64,000 bases of DNA from Litorilituus sediminis. Lineage in GTDB: Bacteria; Pseudomonadota; Gammaproteobacteria; Enterobacterales; Alteromonadaceae. The notes under the pieces are model-generated. The model had not been told where the DNA came from, did not search any database, and was given only the letters and a program-made list of their open reading frames with translations. Below are positions 55,526 through 64,000 of this stretch, one piece after another. The stretch spans positions 558,001 through 622,000 of the forward strand of contig NZ_CP034759.1 of the NCBI RefSeq assembly GCF_004295665.1. Direction: 5' to 3'. Position 1 is the first letter of the stretch. Each line of letters starts with the position of its first letter. A program made the translations under genes and the position numbers.

Positions 55526-55640
55526 TTACACGAAATTCAAGCGTTAGGTAGGATAAATACGCTTAAAATTAAAAAAAAGTGGGAATTAACTAGATACAGG
55601 TCTGCTAGCTAATTCTTGTTGATAATAACGGAGTAAATTT

Positions 55641-55880
55641 TTACTCTTTTGATGATTCAGACTCGCGTTTAACCAGGATAAAAGTTAAATACATTTTCGT
55701 TGGCAGAGAAAAAATTAACCCTAAGGCGATACACAAAGCACTGATAATAATGCCAGTCACGCCTAAAGACTCCATATAATCACTAAAATTGTGCAAGTAA
55801 ATACCCAATAGCAATAAGCAAATGCCTATCGCTATTGAAGTTTTAAGCAAGGTAATGAGTTTATCTTCAGACATTGCCAT
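55641..55880 (-). CDS. Small hypothetical inner-membrane protein
   Basis: A 79-residue protein with two hydrophobic helices (LLKTSIAIGICLLLLGIYLHNF and VTGIIISALCIALGLIFSLPTKMYLTFILV) and a charged C-terminus KRESESSKE. The second codon-pair ATG (MSEDKLI) is an alternative start. I do not recognise the family. It stands between the broken porin gene and pheS. Confidence 0.65.
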   Translation of the reverse strand: MAMSEDKLITLLKTSIAIGICLLLLGIYLHNFSDYMESLGVTGIIISALCIALGLIFSLPTKMYLTFILVKRESESSKE

Positions 55881-55906
55881 TAATTATTACCGTTATAAAC
55901 TACTGA

Positions 55907-57055
55907 CTAGAAAGTAAACATCATGCCAATACCAGTAGCATCTTCTGCTAGGCTAGTGGTGTCATCATGCAAAGTTGAGTCATCTATCTTACTTTCGATA
56001 TAAAGATGAAAATCTTCATCCCAGTGGTATTTAGCACTGAGAATATAATACTTTTTATGAAACAAACCATCTGAAGCAACCGGATTATTAGACGAAGAAT
56101 TATCCTTCAACGAGTTGTAGCCGACAATAACAGAGATGTCATTATCAAATCGATAGGCGCTAAATAATTCAATGCCTGTCGATTTATTCATGAACTTACC
56201 AACATCATCAACATCGTGATTTTTCATATCTGTATAAACCAATGCCACATGCAAACCTAAACTGCCATAAGGCCGATAAGTAATATGGGCTGATATTAAT
56301 TCATCATCAACCTCATCAGTACTGGCACCATTGGCGCTAAGTTTAATTTTCGCCTTGTTATAAGCCAAGCCTAAACCAATATCAAATGGCGTTTGATATA
56401 AAGCAGAAATGCCGTAAGAGTTATTAAAATTTAATACTGCCGACAAGTCTTCACCATTTTCACCTGTGGTATGTAATTCATCTTCAGACGCTAAATATTG
56501 TGCACCTAAACTTAAATCACCTAAATTCAACTTGTACTGTAGTGCTTGTTCTGCTCGCCCTGAGCCTGAAAAGCCACCATCGGTACCAAAGTTATAAGTA
56601 CCTGAAGCCTCTGCACCAAAAATTTCAAATCAATCAGTTACACCGCCAACATCATAAGCAACACCCCACTGCTTACCCATAGTGAACTGACCATAGTCAT
56701 CATGTTTAAAGCCAACATAGCCTTGCCTTAGCCAAATACTATCAGCTGTTGGTCCTGTGCTGGTTAAACCATTGTGATTAACAATTATTTTATCATCAGT
56801 ATTAGATACTTGAACGCCCCACTCCAGCTTAGCCATGGCTTGCCAGTCATTTTTCATTTTGTGGGAAAAATCAAAATAATACCGAGAAAAACCATCACTA
56901 ACCTCTTCAAAGTCTCCACTTTGCAGCTAGTAAATTGACAGATTACCTTTAAAATCTAAGGCACTCTTGCCATTATTATATAACTCTAAGCCATACGCTG
57001 TAGGTGCGAGTAACAAAGTACTGATAGCAGCTGGCAGTATTGTTTTTGAATTCAT
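55907..57055 (-). pseudogene. Gram-negative porin gene interrupted by two in-frame stop codons
   Basis: From the ATG at 57055 one reading frame of 382 codons runs to 55907. It begins with a signal peptide (MNSKTILPAAISTLLLAPTAYG-LELYNN) and has porin strands such as WLRQGYVGFKHDDYGQFTMGKQWG and the end DATGIGMMFTF, with the terminal Phe. It contains TAG at 56929-56927 (codon 43, after GNLSIY) and TGA at 56632-56630 (codon 142, in GVTD-stop-FEIFG, where Trp is the likely ancestor). No frameshift is present and the rest looks conserved, so loss seems recent. Internal ATGs could only give fragments without a signal peptide. Confidence 0.9.
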
Positions 57056-57145
57056 ATATTTCCCTTAAAATTTCTTAACCACCAATACCTTATCGGCTAA
57101 CTCTAGCATAGTCTATTAACAATGTAAGTTGTTCTTTTTAAGGTA

Positions 57146-58846
57146 TTAATGCCAGTGCTTACATTTAGAAGTTTTACCAATACCTGGATTAAACGAGTTA
57201 CTTGGATCAAGCTTTTTATAAAACGCTTTTAAATCATCCTTAGCAAAGTATTCATGACCGACATTATGCTCGGCAGGGTATTCCGCGCCACGTGCATCAT
57301 AAGTGGCTAAAATTTGGTCCTTCACCGTTTTAGCATCAACGCCTTTTTTCAAGATATAGTTTTGATGCATTACGTGACAGAATAAATGCCCGTAATACAA
57401 CTTAACGGCAATTTGCTCATCTAACTCTGGTGGCAACTTTTCAAACCAATCTTTTTCATTACGCGGAAAAGCAACATCTATGGTCATTATCGCCCCTAAA
57501 TCTTTGCCATTCATGAGTTGCTGACGTCCAATGGCGCCACCAGCAACAAAGCGGTGTAATATTGCCTTGTCACCTTCTTCTTGCGTACATTCAAAATAAC
57601 TGCCTTCGTTTGACGCGAAAAACTTGTCAAAATATGCTTTGGCTTCGTCTACCCCTTCATTGCTCATTTCAATGATCCAATGGTGTTCATATTTATCTCT
57701 ATACTCTTCCATGCGTTTAGGTAAATGATTTGGCCACAAATAACTCATATACTGCATCATGCGATCAGAAAACTTGCTAGGTAGAAACTTTAATTTTTCC
57801 GCAAACCTATCCACAGTGCGCTTCATGGCGAACATCTTGGGCATATATTTTGAACCCAGTTTATCAATGACTAAAAACGAGTCTTTACCGTATTTTTTAC
57901 AAGCGTCATAGCAATCTCTATGCAAGTACTCACCTGAAACAGGTAAAGATTTAAAATTAGATAACATGTCTCGACGTATTTGCGCTAATACCGCAGGATC
58001 ATTAGTACCAACATAAAAGACTTGGTGCTTCTCAGGAATAGGGAAAGTATCCATTCTTACTGCAAATACAGCAAGCTTACCGGCACAGCCTGATGATTCA
58101 TATAAGCGTCTGCCATCATTATTAAAACGTGATGGCGTATCTTCATCAACTTGACGTACTCGCTCATGATATTCATTATCTGACGCACGTTTTTCAGGAA
58201 ACTCGACATCTTTATCTGAAAAGTTTCTCTCTTGTAAATTAGTTAAAATTTCTTCTGGCGTTTCACCTAAATTAATCCCTAAGTTATTAACCAGTGATAA
58301 GTTTCCGTCAGTATCTATTTGCGCATAAATTGACAATTCAGTATACGCTGGACCACGTTGTACCAAGGCGCCACCTGAGTTGTTACAAATACCACCAACA
58401 ATAGACGCGCCAATACAAGAAGAGCCGATAACAGAATGTGGCTCCCGACCATAAGGACGTAAGGTATCTTCTAAACCAAATAAGGTACTTCCTGCTAAAC
58501 CAACAATTTGTTTTGCATTATCAATTAAATGAATACTATCAATTCGCATAGTACTAATGATAACAATCGGGCGATCATAACCTTTACCATTTGGCGTCGA
58601 ACCACCGGTTAAGCCGGTATTCGCTGCTTGCATAATAATGGCAACATCAGCAGCAACACACGCTTTAAGTACTTGCCATATTTCCAACAAGCTTGCTGGC
58701 CTAACTACAGCAATGGCTTCACCTGAGCCAAAACGAAAGCCCTTAGTATAAGCTTGTTTTTTAGCAGCATCTGTTAAGGTGTAACCTGCACCTACCACAG
58801 ATTTTAGTTGTTCAATTAACGCGTTTTGCTTCGAATCGCCTGTCAT
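57146..58846 (-). CDS. dld: Quinone-dependent D-lactate dehydrogenase
   Basis: Peripheral membrane FAD enzyme that oxidises D-lactate to pyruvate and reduces quinone. Residues are consistent with Dld: the FAD-binding PCMH domain has QAANTGLTGGSTPNGKGYDRPIVIISTMRID and PHSVIGSSCIGASIVGGICNNSGGALVQRGPAYTELS. The cap and C-terminal membrane-binding domain include YLHRDCYDACKKYGKDSFLVIDKLG and YGHLFCHVMHQNYILKKGVD. I prefer the start MTGDSK at 58846 (566 residues) over the frame start at 58858 (MRCKM), which has no benefit in family terms. Pyruvate made here could feed PpsA next door. Confidence 0.95.
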   Translation of the reverse strand: MTGDSKQNALIEQLKSVVGAGYTLTDAAKKQAYTKGFRFGSGEAIAVVRPASLLEIWQVLKACVAADVAIIMQAANTGLTGGSTPNGKGYDRPIVIISTMRIDSIHLIDNAKQIVGLAGSTLFGLEDTLRPYGREPHSVIGSSCIGASIVGGICNNSGGALVQRGPAYTELSIYAQIDTDGNLSLVNNLGINLGETPEEILTNLQERNFSDKDVEFPEKRASDNEYHERVRQVDEDTPSRFNNDGRRLYESSGCAGKLAVFAVRMDTFPIPEKHQVFYVGTNDPAVLAQIRRDMLSNFKSLPVSGEYLHRDCYDACKKYGKDSFLVIDKLGSKYMPKMFAMKRTVDRFAEKLKFLPSKFSDRMMQYMSYLWPNHLPKRMEEYRDKYEHHWIIEMSNEGVDEAKAYFDKFFASNEGSYFECTQEEGDKAILHRFVAGGAIGRQQLMNGKDLGAIMTIDVAFPRNEKDWFEKLPPELDEQIAVKLYYGHLFCHVMHQNYILKKGVDAKTVKDQILATYDARGAEYPAEHNVGHEYFAKDDLKAFYKKLDPSNSFNPGIGKTSKCKHWH

Positions 58847-59032
58847 TTTGCATCTCAATTAGTTTAAAGGTCATACAATACCTAGTCAGTACTGCTATTA
58901 AGGCCTTTGAGTATACCTTAATGAATATGGAAATTGGAACTAACCTTTAGGGGCAATTTCTGCCATTTTTCCTATATTAACTTCGAATATCTTAGTTATT
59001 TTTGCTCATTTTTACATCTGCATTATAAAAAC

Positions 59033-59067
59033 AAAAAGCCATTGCATGTTTTATGCAATGGCTTTTT
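59033..59067 (-). terminator. Terminator of ppsA
   Basis: AAAAAGCCATTGCAT and ATGCAATGGCTTTTT, 15-bp perfect stem with a 5-base loop, 34 bases after the ppsA stop, with a T-run on the minus strand. Confidence 0.92.
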
Positions 59068-59100
59068 AAAGAAATAATATTTAAAGCTAAAAGCTAAGTA

Positions 59101-61473
59101 TTACTTAAGGTTTTCGGCTAAATACAACCAAGTTGGTAATACTGTATCTGGGTTTAATGACACACTATCAATACCTTGTTCAACTAACCAGGCAGCAAAG
59201 TCTTCATGATCTGAAGGCCCTTGACCACAAATACCTACGTATTTACCTCTGGCTTTACAGGCTTTAATTGCCATTGAAAGTAAGGCTTTAACCGCAGGAT
59301 TACGCTCATCAAATAAATGGGCAATTAAACCTGAGTCTCTATCTAAACCTAAGGTTAACTGGGTTAAATCATTTGAACCAATCGAGAAACCATCAAAATA
59401 ATCAAGGAATTGATCAGCAAGTAATGCATTAGATGGTAATTCACACATCATAATAATACGTAAACCATTCTCACCACGTTTTAAGCCGTGCTCTGCCAAA
59501 ATATCAATCACAGCAGACGCTTCTTCTAAAGTACGTACAAATGGGATCATCACTTCAACATTAGTTAAGCCCATATCATTGCGTACACGTTTAATCGCTT
59601 CACATTCTAAAGCAAAGCAATCTCTAAAGTCTTCAGAGATATAACGAGAAGCACCGCGATAACCTATCATAGGGTTCTCTTCATCCGGCTCAAACTCTTC
59701 ACCACCCACTAAGTTTGCGTATTCATTTGACTTAAAGTCAGACATACGAACAATCACTTTCTCAGGTGAGTAGGCAGCAGCTAAAGTAGAAATACCTTCA
59801 GTTAGTTTAGCAATGTAAAACTCAACTGGGCTTTCATAACCGGCAATAATATCGCTAATTTCTTCTTTAAGATCGGCTGATTGCTCATCAAAATTAAGCA
59901 GTGCTTTCGGGTGTACACCAATCATTTTGTTAATGATGAATTCTAAACGCGCTAAACCGATACCTGCATGCGGTAAACGAGCAAAAGCAAAGGCTCTGTC
60001 TGGGTTACCTACGTTCATCATTATTTTTAATGGTAATTCAGGCATTGAATCAATTTCAGAAGTCGTGACTGTGTAATCTAGTTTACCTTGATAGATAAAG
60101 CCAGTATCACCTTCAGCGCAAGAGACCGTTACTTCATCACCCGTTTTAATTAGTGCTGTTGCATTACCACAACCAACTACGGCAGGAATACCCATTTCAC
60201 GAGCGATAATCGCCGCGTGACAAGTACGGCCACCACGGTTAGTAACAATCGCTGAAGCACGTTTCATGATCGGCTCCCAATCTGGGTCGGTCATATCTGT
60301 TACTAAAACATCACCTGGCTGGATTTTATCCATTTCTTCTAACGAAGCTAATACTTTCGCTTGACCACTACCAATTTTGTGACCAATTGAGCGACCTTCA
60401 CAAATCACATCAGCACTTGCTTGTAACTGGAACTGCTCCATTACATTGGCATTTTCACGGCTTTTTACTGTTTCTGGACGAGCTTGAACAATGTAAAGTT
60501 TATTGTCTAAACCGTCTTTTGCCCACTCGATATCCATTGGACGACCGTAGTGCTTTTCAATGATAACCGCTTGTTTGGCTAATTCTTGCACTTCAGCATC
60601 AGTTAAAGAGAAACGATTTGAATCGGCTTCATCAATATCAACAATTTCAACTTGCTTTGAGTGTTCTTGACTTTGCGAGTACACCATCTTAATAGCTTTA
60701 CTACCTAAGTTACGACGAACTACCGCAGGCTTGTCTTTGGCAAGTGTTGGTTTGTGTACATAAAACTCATCTGGGTTAACCGCACCTTGTACTACCATTT
60801 CACCTAAACCAAAGCTTGAAGTGATAAAGACTACATCTTCAAAACCTGACTCAGTATCAATGGAGAACATAACACCTGATGATGAAATGTCACTGCGCAC
60901 CATACGCTGAATACCCGCAGATAGCGCCACACCACGGTGGTCATAGCCAGAGTGCACACGATACGAAATCGCTCTATCGTTAAATAATGAGGCAAATACG
61001 TGCTTAATTGCCACCATAACGGCATCTAAGCCACGTACATTTAAGAAGGTTTCTTGTTGACCAGCAAATGACGCATCAGGCATATCTTCTGCAGTAGCTG
61101 AAGAGCGAACCGCAAATGATGCGTCATCAGCAAAACCTGCTGCTAGCTTTTCATAAGCTGCTTCAATATCACGCTGCATTTCTGGTAAAAATGGCGTATC
61201 TATTATCCACTGTCGAATAGTTGCACCACATTCAGCTAGAGCATTTACATCTTCAACGTCAAGATTATCAAGAAGCTGATAAATCTTTTCGTTAATACCG
61301 CTTTGCTCTAAGAAGTCGTTAAACGCATGCGCGGTTGTTGCAAAGCCCCCTGGCACTTGTACGCCAACATTAGCTAAATTTGAAATCATTTCACCTAGTG
61401 AAGCGTTTTTACCACCAACGCGATCAACGTCATTCATTCCTAGGTGTTCATACCAAAGTACATTTTCTTGCAC
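59101..61473 (-). CDS. ppsA: Phosphoenolpyruvate synthase (GTG start)
   Basis: Converts pyruvate, ATP and water to PEP, AMP and phosphate in gluconeogenesis. The first ATG of the frame (61512) gives an atypical 13-residue extension. I use the GTG at 61473, which has GGAG seven bases before it, giving 790 residues (E. coli has 792) starting [30 protein letters not shown]. The N-terminal ATP-grasp domain ends near residue 350. The swivelling phosphohistidine domain has [26 protein letters not shown] with the catalytic His and Thr target of PpsR. The PEP/pyruvate barrel has [32 protein letters not shown]. It is divergent from its regulator gene. Confidence 0.97.
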   Translation of the reverse strand: MQENVLWYEHLGMNDVDRVGGKNASLGEMISNLANVGVQVPGGFATTAHAFNDFLEQSGINEKIYQLLDNLDVEDVNALAECGATIRQWIIDTPFLPEMQRDIEAAYEKLAAGFADDASFAVRSSATAEDMPDASFAGQQETFLNVRGLDAVMVAIKHVFASLFNDRAISYRVHSGYDHRGVALSAGIQRMVRSDISSSGVMFSIDTESGFEDVVFITSSFGLGEMVVQGAVNPDEFYVHKPTLAKDKPAVVRRNLGSKAIKMVYSQSQEHSKQVEIVDIDEADSNRFSLTDAEVQELAKQAVIIEKHYGRPMDIEWAKDGLDNKLYIVQARPETVKSRENANVMEQFQLQASADVICEGRSIGHKIGSGQAKVLASLEEMDKIQPGDVLVTDMTDPDWEPIMKRASAIVTNRGGRTCHAAIIAREMGIPAVVGCGNATALIKTGDEVTVSCAEGDTGFIYQGKLDYTVTTSEIDSMPELPLKIMMNVGNPDRAFAFARLPHAGIGLARLEFIINKMIGVHPKALLNFDEQSADLKEEISDIIAGYESPVEFYIAKLTEGISTLAAAYSPEKVIVRMSDFKSNEYANLVGGEEFEPDEENPMIGYRGASRYISEDFRDCFALECEAIKRVRNDMGLTNVEVMIPFVRTLEEASAVIDILAEHGLKRGENGLRIIMMCELPSNALLADQFLDYFDGFSIGSNDLTQLTLGLDRDSGLIAHLFDERNPAVKALLSMAIKACKARGKYVGICGQGPSDHEDFAAWLVEQGIDSVSLNPDTVLPTWLYLAENLK

Positions 61474-61668
61474 AACTAATCTCCAATAAGGATAAAAAAT
61501 GGATTCGGCCAACTCTCTATCTGGCTAATTATGTTATAGCCTAAATTTAGAAAATTGGTTTAAAAAATACCTCTTTATATTCGACGGCTATCATTCTACA
61601 CTGCCCCTAATCTAAAAAGAATCACAATTTCGAATATCTAGGTAAAAGTTTTCATAAGGAATTTCATC

Positions 61669-62478
61669 ATGCGCTGTGCTTTTTATATTTCCGATGGTAC
61701 CGCCATCACCTCTGAAGTGTTCGGACACGCTTTATTATCGCTATTTCCTACCGAATTTGAACACCATACAATTTCATTTGTTGAAACCATAGAAAAGGCA
61801 CATGAAGCCAAAGAAAAAATTAATAAAGAATTCCAACGCTCAGGTGAAAAGCCTTTGGTATTCCACACCTTCGTTAATAACGACATTCGTGAAATCATCG
61901 ATAGCTGCGATGGCGTTATCTATAACTTTTTAGAGCACTTTGTTTCTCCATTAGAAAAAGAGCTACAAATTGAAGCAAAACCTAAAGCCCACCGAACCCA
62001 CAGTATTCACGAAAACAGCTACGACTACCGTATTGAAGCTGTTAACTATGCACTAAATAATGATGATGGCTCAAACGTTACCAATTACGAACAAGCTGAC
62101 GTTATTTTAGTGGGGGTATCACGCTCAGGTAAAACGCCAAGCTCACTCTATTTAGCACTGCAATACGGTATAAAAGCGGCGAACTACCCTTTCACTGATG
62201 ATGATATGGAAGAATTGAAGTTACCCGACTTTTTAAAACCACATAAAAAGAAAATATTCGGCTTAACTATTGATGCCCAGCGGCTAATGGATATTCGCGA
62301 CGGTAGAATGTCAAACAGCAAGTATTCATCAGCAAGGCAATGCCGCATGGAAGTGCGTGAAGTAGAGAAATTATATAAAAAAGAAAAAATCCCTTTTATC
62401 AATACCACCAAGTTTTCTGTAGAAGAAATAACGGCGAAAATTCTCGCAGAAACTGGCCTGCAAAGATATAAATACTAA
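61669..62478 (+). CDS. ppsR: PEP synthase regulatory kinase/pyrophosphorylase PpsR
   Basis: Bifunctional DUF299 protein (YdiA/PSRP) that inactivates PEP synthase by ADP-dependent threonine phosphorylation and reactivates it by phosphate-dependent dephosphorylation. The 269 residues start [25 protein letters not shown]-loop [31 protein letters not shown] is at about 151-180, and [25 protein letters not shown] follows. It is divergent from ppsA across about 195 bases and followed by DAHP synthase, the same ppsA-ppsR-aroH arrangement as E. coli. Confidence 0.96.
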   Translation: MRCAFYISDGTAITSEVFGHALLSLFPTEFEHHTISFVETIEKAHEAKEKINKEFQRSGEKPLVFHTFVNNDIREIIDSCDGVIYNFLEHFVSPLEKELQIEAKPKAHRTHSIHENSYDYRIEAVNYALNNDDGSNVTNYEQADVILVGVSRSGKTPSSLYLALQYGIKAANYPFTDDDMEELKLPDFLKPHKKKIFGLTIDAQRLMDIRDGRMSNSKYSSARQCRMEVREVEKLYKKEKIPFINTTKFSVEEITAKILAETGLQRYKY

Positions 62479-62570
62479 TTTGTACTAACTCATATCAAGT
62501 AATATGGTTTTTTCTTGGTAAAACGGTTCACATTAGTCAGTAATTTAGCTATGTTAGCGCGATATTTTAA

Positions 62571-62622
62571 TTTGTCTCTTTAGCACAATAATCTCAGATT
62601 AAGCACAAGCAAAAGAGACAAA
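62571..62622 (+). promoter_or_regulatory. Inverted repeat in the leader of the DAHP synthase gene
   Basis: TTTGTCTCTTT (62571-62581) and AAAGAGACAAA (62612-62622) are perfect 11-bp arms. Inside them is the palindrome TAATCTCAGATTA flanked by two AGCACAA copies. It lies 20-70 bases before the start and could be a leader RNA stem or an operator; I cannot assign a known regulator (no clear TrpR or TyrR box). Confidence 0.45.
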
Positions 62623-62640
62623 GACTAACATTAGATTTTT

Positions 62641-63693
62641 ATGACAATTAAAACAGATGAATTAAGGACTACCTTAATAGAGAATTTGGCATCGCCTGCC
62701 GAACTTGCAGAGCAGATCCCATTAACGCCAGAAACGGCTGATTTCATCATGCAAAGCCGTAAAGAAATTGAAGCGGTTATCAGCGGTGAAGACAAGCGCT
62801 TGCTTGTGGTCGTCGGCCCATGCTCAATTCACGACACCGAAGCAGCTATAGATTATGCTAATCAGCTAAAAACGTTACGTGAAAAGTATAAAAATGAACT
62901 CTTGATTGTGATGCGTGTTTACTTTGAAAAGCCACGTACCACCGTCGGCTGGAAAGGTTTAATTAGTGACCCTGATTTAGATAAATCATTTCACGTGGCT
63001 AAAGGCTTAAAGTTAGCAAGAAACCTGTTAGTAGAAATTAACGAAATGGGTTTACCTGCTGGCACAGAATTTTTAGATATGGTCACAGGTCAATACATTT
63101 CTGATTTGATCAGTTGGGGCGCAATCGGCGCAAGAACAACAGAAAGCCAAGTACACCGTGAATTAGCCTCTGCACTTTCTTGCCCTGTTGGCTTTAAAAA
63201 CGGTACTGATGGTAATGTAAAAATCGCCATTGATGCCATCAAAGCCTCTAGCGTGCCGCATGTACTTTACTCGCCAGATAAAAGTGGCCAAATGTGTATT
63301 TACCAAACTCATGGTAACCCATATGCACATATAATTTTACGTGGCGGTAAAGAGCCAAATTACCATGCAAGTGATATTTCATCGGCATGTCAGCAATTAG
63401 ACAAAGCTAATCTAACTCAAAGTATTATGGTTGATTGTAGCCATGGCAATAGCTATAAAGATCATAACAAGCAAATTGATGTTGCCAGATCATTGGCTGA
63501 GCAAATTCGTGCGGGTGAAAATAGCATTTTTGGTGTCATGATCGAAAGTTTCTTAACCGCAGGTAATCAAGCTGTTATACCAGGCGAGCCACTAGTTTAC
63601 GGGCAAAGTATTACTGATGCTTGTGTTGATTTAAACGTTAGTGAACAGATTTTTGCATTACTAGCTGATGCGGTAAAAGTGCGCTTACAGTAA
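62641..63693 (+). CDS. aroH: 3-deoxy-7-phosphoheptulonate (DAHP) synthase, type I
   Basis: First enzyme of the shikimate pathway, joining PEP and erythrose 4-phosphate. The 350 residues show the AroFGH family core: VVGPCSIHDTEAAIDYANQLK (57-77), MRVYFEKPRTTVGWKGLISDP, GARTTESQVHRELASALSCPVGFKNGTDG, IMVDCSHGNSYK and GVMIESFL. The allosteric class (Tyr, Phe or Trp) cannot be read reliably. The symbol aroH rests on the ppsA-ppsR-aroH synteny, and aroF is possible. Being next to PEP synthase couples PEP production to its use. Confidence 0.88.
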   Translation: MTIKTDELRTTLIENLASPAELAEQIPLTPETADFIMQSRKEIEAVISGEDKRLLVVVGPCSIHDTEAAIDYANQLKTLREKYKNELLIVMRVYFEKPRTTVGWKGLISDPDLDKSFHVAKGLKLARNLLVEINEMGLPAGTEFLDMVTGQYISDLISWGAIGARTTESQVHRELASALSCPVGFKNGTDGNVKIAIDAIKASSVPHVLYSPDKSGQMCIYQTHGNPYAHIILRGGKEPNYHASDISSACQQLDKANLTQSIMVDCSHGNSYKDHNKQIDVARSLAEQIRAGENSIFGVMIESFLTAGNQAVIPGEPLVYGQSITDACVDLNVSEQIFALLADAVKVRLQ

Positions 63694-63721
63694 TTATTAG
63701 CCGGTTAACCATAAAAGTCAT

Positions 63722-63753
63722 AAAAAAACCGATCTATATGCGTCGGTTTTTTT
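63722..63753. terminator. Bidirectional terminator between DAHP synthase and phosphatase genes
   Basis: AAAAAAACCGA and TCGGTTTTTTT, 11-bp stem and a 10-base loop, between convergent genes with A- and T-runs on both sides. Confidence 0.9.
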
Positions 63754-63769
63754 TATATAAAGTAAACGA

Positions 63770-64000
63770 TTATTTAATTTGTTCGATTAAACCATCGCTG
63801 GCCGCTTCAACTAAATCTAAAACATAATCAAAGCCTTTAGCGCCACCATAATAAGGATCTGGCACCTGTTGCTCTTCCAGCTCTGGGGCAAAATCTAAAA
63901 ATAAGCGATTTTTATAACGCAGCGCATTAGGCGCCATATCATTTAACTTGGCTAAATTATCTTCATCCATAGCCAAAATTAAATCAAAGTCATCAAAGTC
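63770..64000 (-). CDS. Low-molecular-weight protein tyrosine phosphatase, C-terminal part
   Basis: The last 76 residues of a protein that begins beyond the right edge (frame open at 64000, DFDDFDLILAMDEDNLAKL). The acid loop VPDPYYGG with the catalytic Asp, the DLILAMDEDNL strand-helix and the terminal helix FDYVLDLVEAASDGLIEQI fit the LMW-PTP family. The cysteine P-loop (CxGNxCRS type) should lie about 80 residues upstream outside the window. The usual role is dephosphorylation of protein tyrosines or arginines; the target is not inferable. Confidence 0.9.
   Translation of the reverse strand, partial: DFDDFDLILAMDEDNLAKLNDMAPNALRYKNRLFLDFAPELEEQQVPDPYYGGAKGFDYVLDLVEAASDGLIEQIK

Noticed and set aside
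56630..56632. TGA in the porin frame as a selenocysteine or recoded codon
   Set aside because: A second, different stop (TAG) occurs in the same frame and no recoding structure is apparent; a Trp-to-stop mutation is simpler.
62520..62540. Possible TyrR box upstream of DAHP synthase
   Set aside because: The match to TGTAAA-N6-TTTACA is too poor to support.

Overview
The window is one contiguous stretch of an AT-rich gammaproteobacterial chromosome. It most likely comes from a marine Alteromonadales bacterium close to Colwellia/Thalassotalea. This is inferred from the GntR-regulated prpB-prpC-acnD-prpF operon, the Mrp/MetG, PheST-IhfA and PpsA/PpsR/DAHP synthase neighbourhoods, a GlyGly-CTERM surface protein and the base composition. 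No species call is possible from the sequence alone.

Layout. 1-5.0 kb (minus): periplasmic protease Prc (cut by the left edge), RNA chaperone ProQ, free-methionine-sulfoxide reductase with a coupled unknown 94-residue protein, a SIMPL-domain protein and a YccT-like DUF2057 protein. 5.2-12.2 kb (minus): a complete 2-methylcitrate (propionate) operon with its GntR regulator, two TGTCGACA operator-like sites and hairpins between the genes. 12.3-13.3 kb (minus): four tRNA-Glu and one tRNA-Ala with a clear promoter and terminator; three tRNA-Glu copies lie in a 211-bp tandem array. 13.6-18 kb: a YvcK-like protein, an IS1182-type insertion sequence that landed exactly in the terminator between yvcK and dcd, then dcd and the Mrp ATPase gene. 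18.1-24.4 kb (plus): MetG, an unusual transporter fused to a solute-binding domain, then an rcsF-trmO-CBM9-like cluster. 24.5-33.5 kb (minus): SlyD, an EamA transporter, SbcCD nuclease, a LysR regulator and a PilZ protein.

33.6-38.2 kb is an iron-uptake module: DUF3325, DUF3649 and PepSY membrane proteins (plus) face a TonB-dependent receptor (minus). Both transcription units carry Fur-box-like palindromes. 38.4-38.6 kb holds a roughly 195-bp element with terminal inverted repeats and no gene (MITE-like). 38.6-45.4 kb (minus) is an accessory region of small enzymes (three GNATs, a monooxygenase-like protein, a tautomerase-like protein, a glutathione transferase, hydrolases), an outer-membrane barrel protein and two gene remnants. 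45.5-49.5 kb encodes a 1306-residue calcium-binding-repeat surface protein with a 105-bp tandem repeat. 49.8-51.6 kb is a YiaW/YiaV-like HlyD export pair.

51.7-55.4 kb (minus) is pheS-pheT-ihfA. 55.6-57.1 kb holds a small membrane protein and a porin gene broken by two in-frame stop codons. 57.1-64 kb carries quinone-dependent D-lactate dehydrogenase, PEP synthase (GTG start) divergent from its regulatory kinase/phosphatase, DAHP synthase and the end of a low-molecular-weight phosphotyrosine phosphatase.

Functional links: 2-methylcitrate-cycle pyruvate, D-lactate oxidation and PEP synthase feed PEP toward gluconeogenesis and aromatic amino acids. I see no CRISPR array, prophage or obvious defence island. 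The most unusual items are the transporter/binding-protein fusion, the terminator-targeted IS, the MITE-like element and the broken envelope genes.
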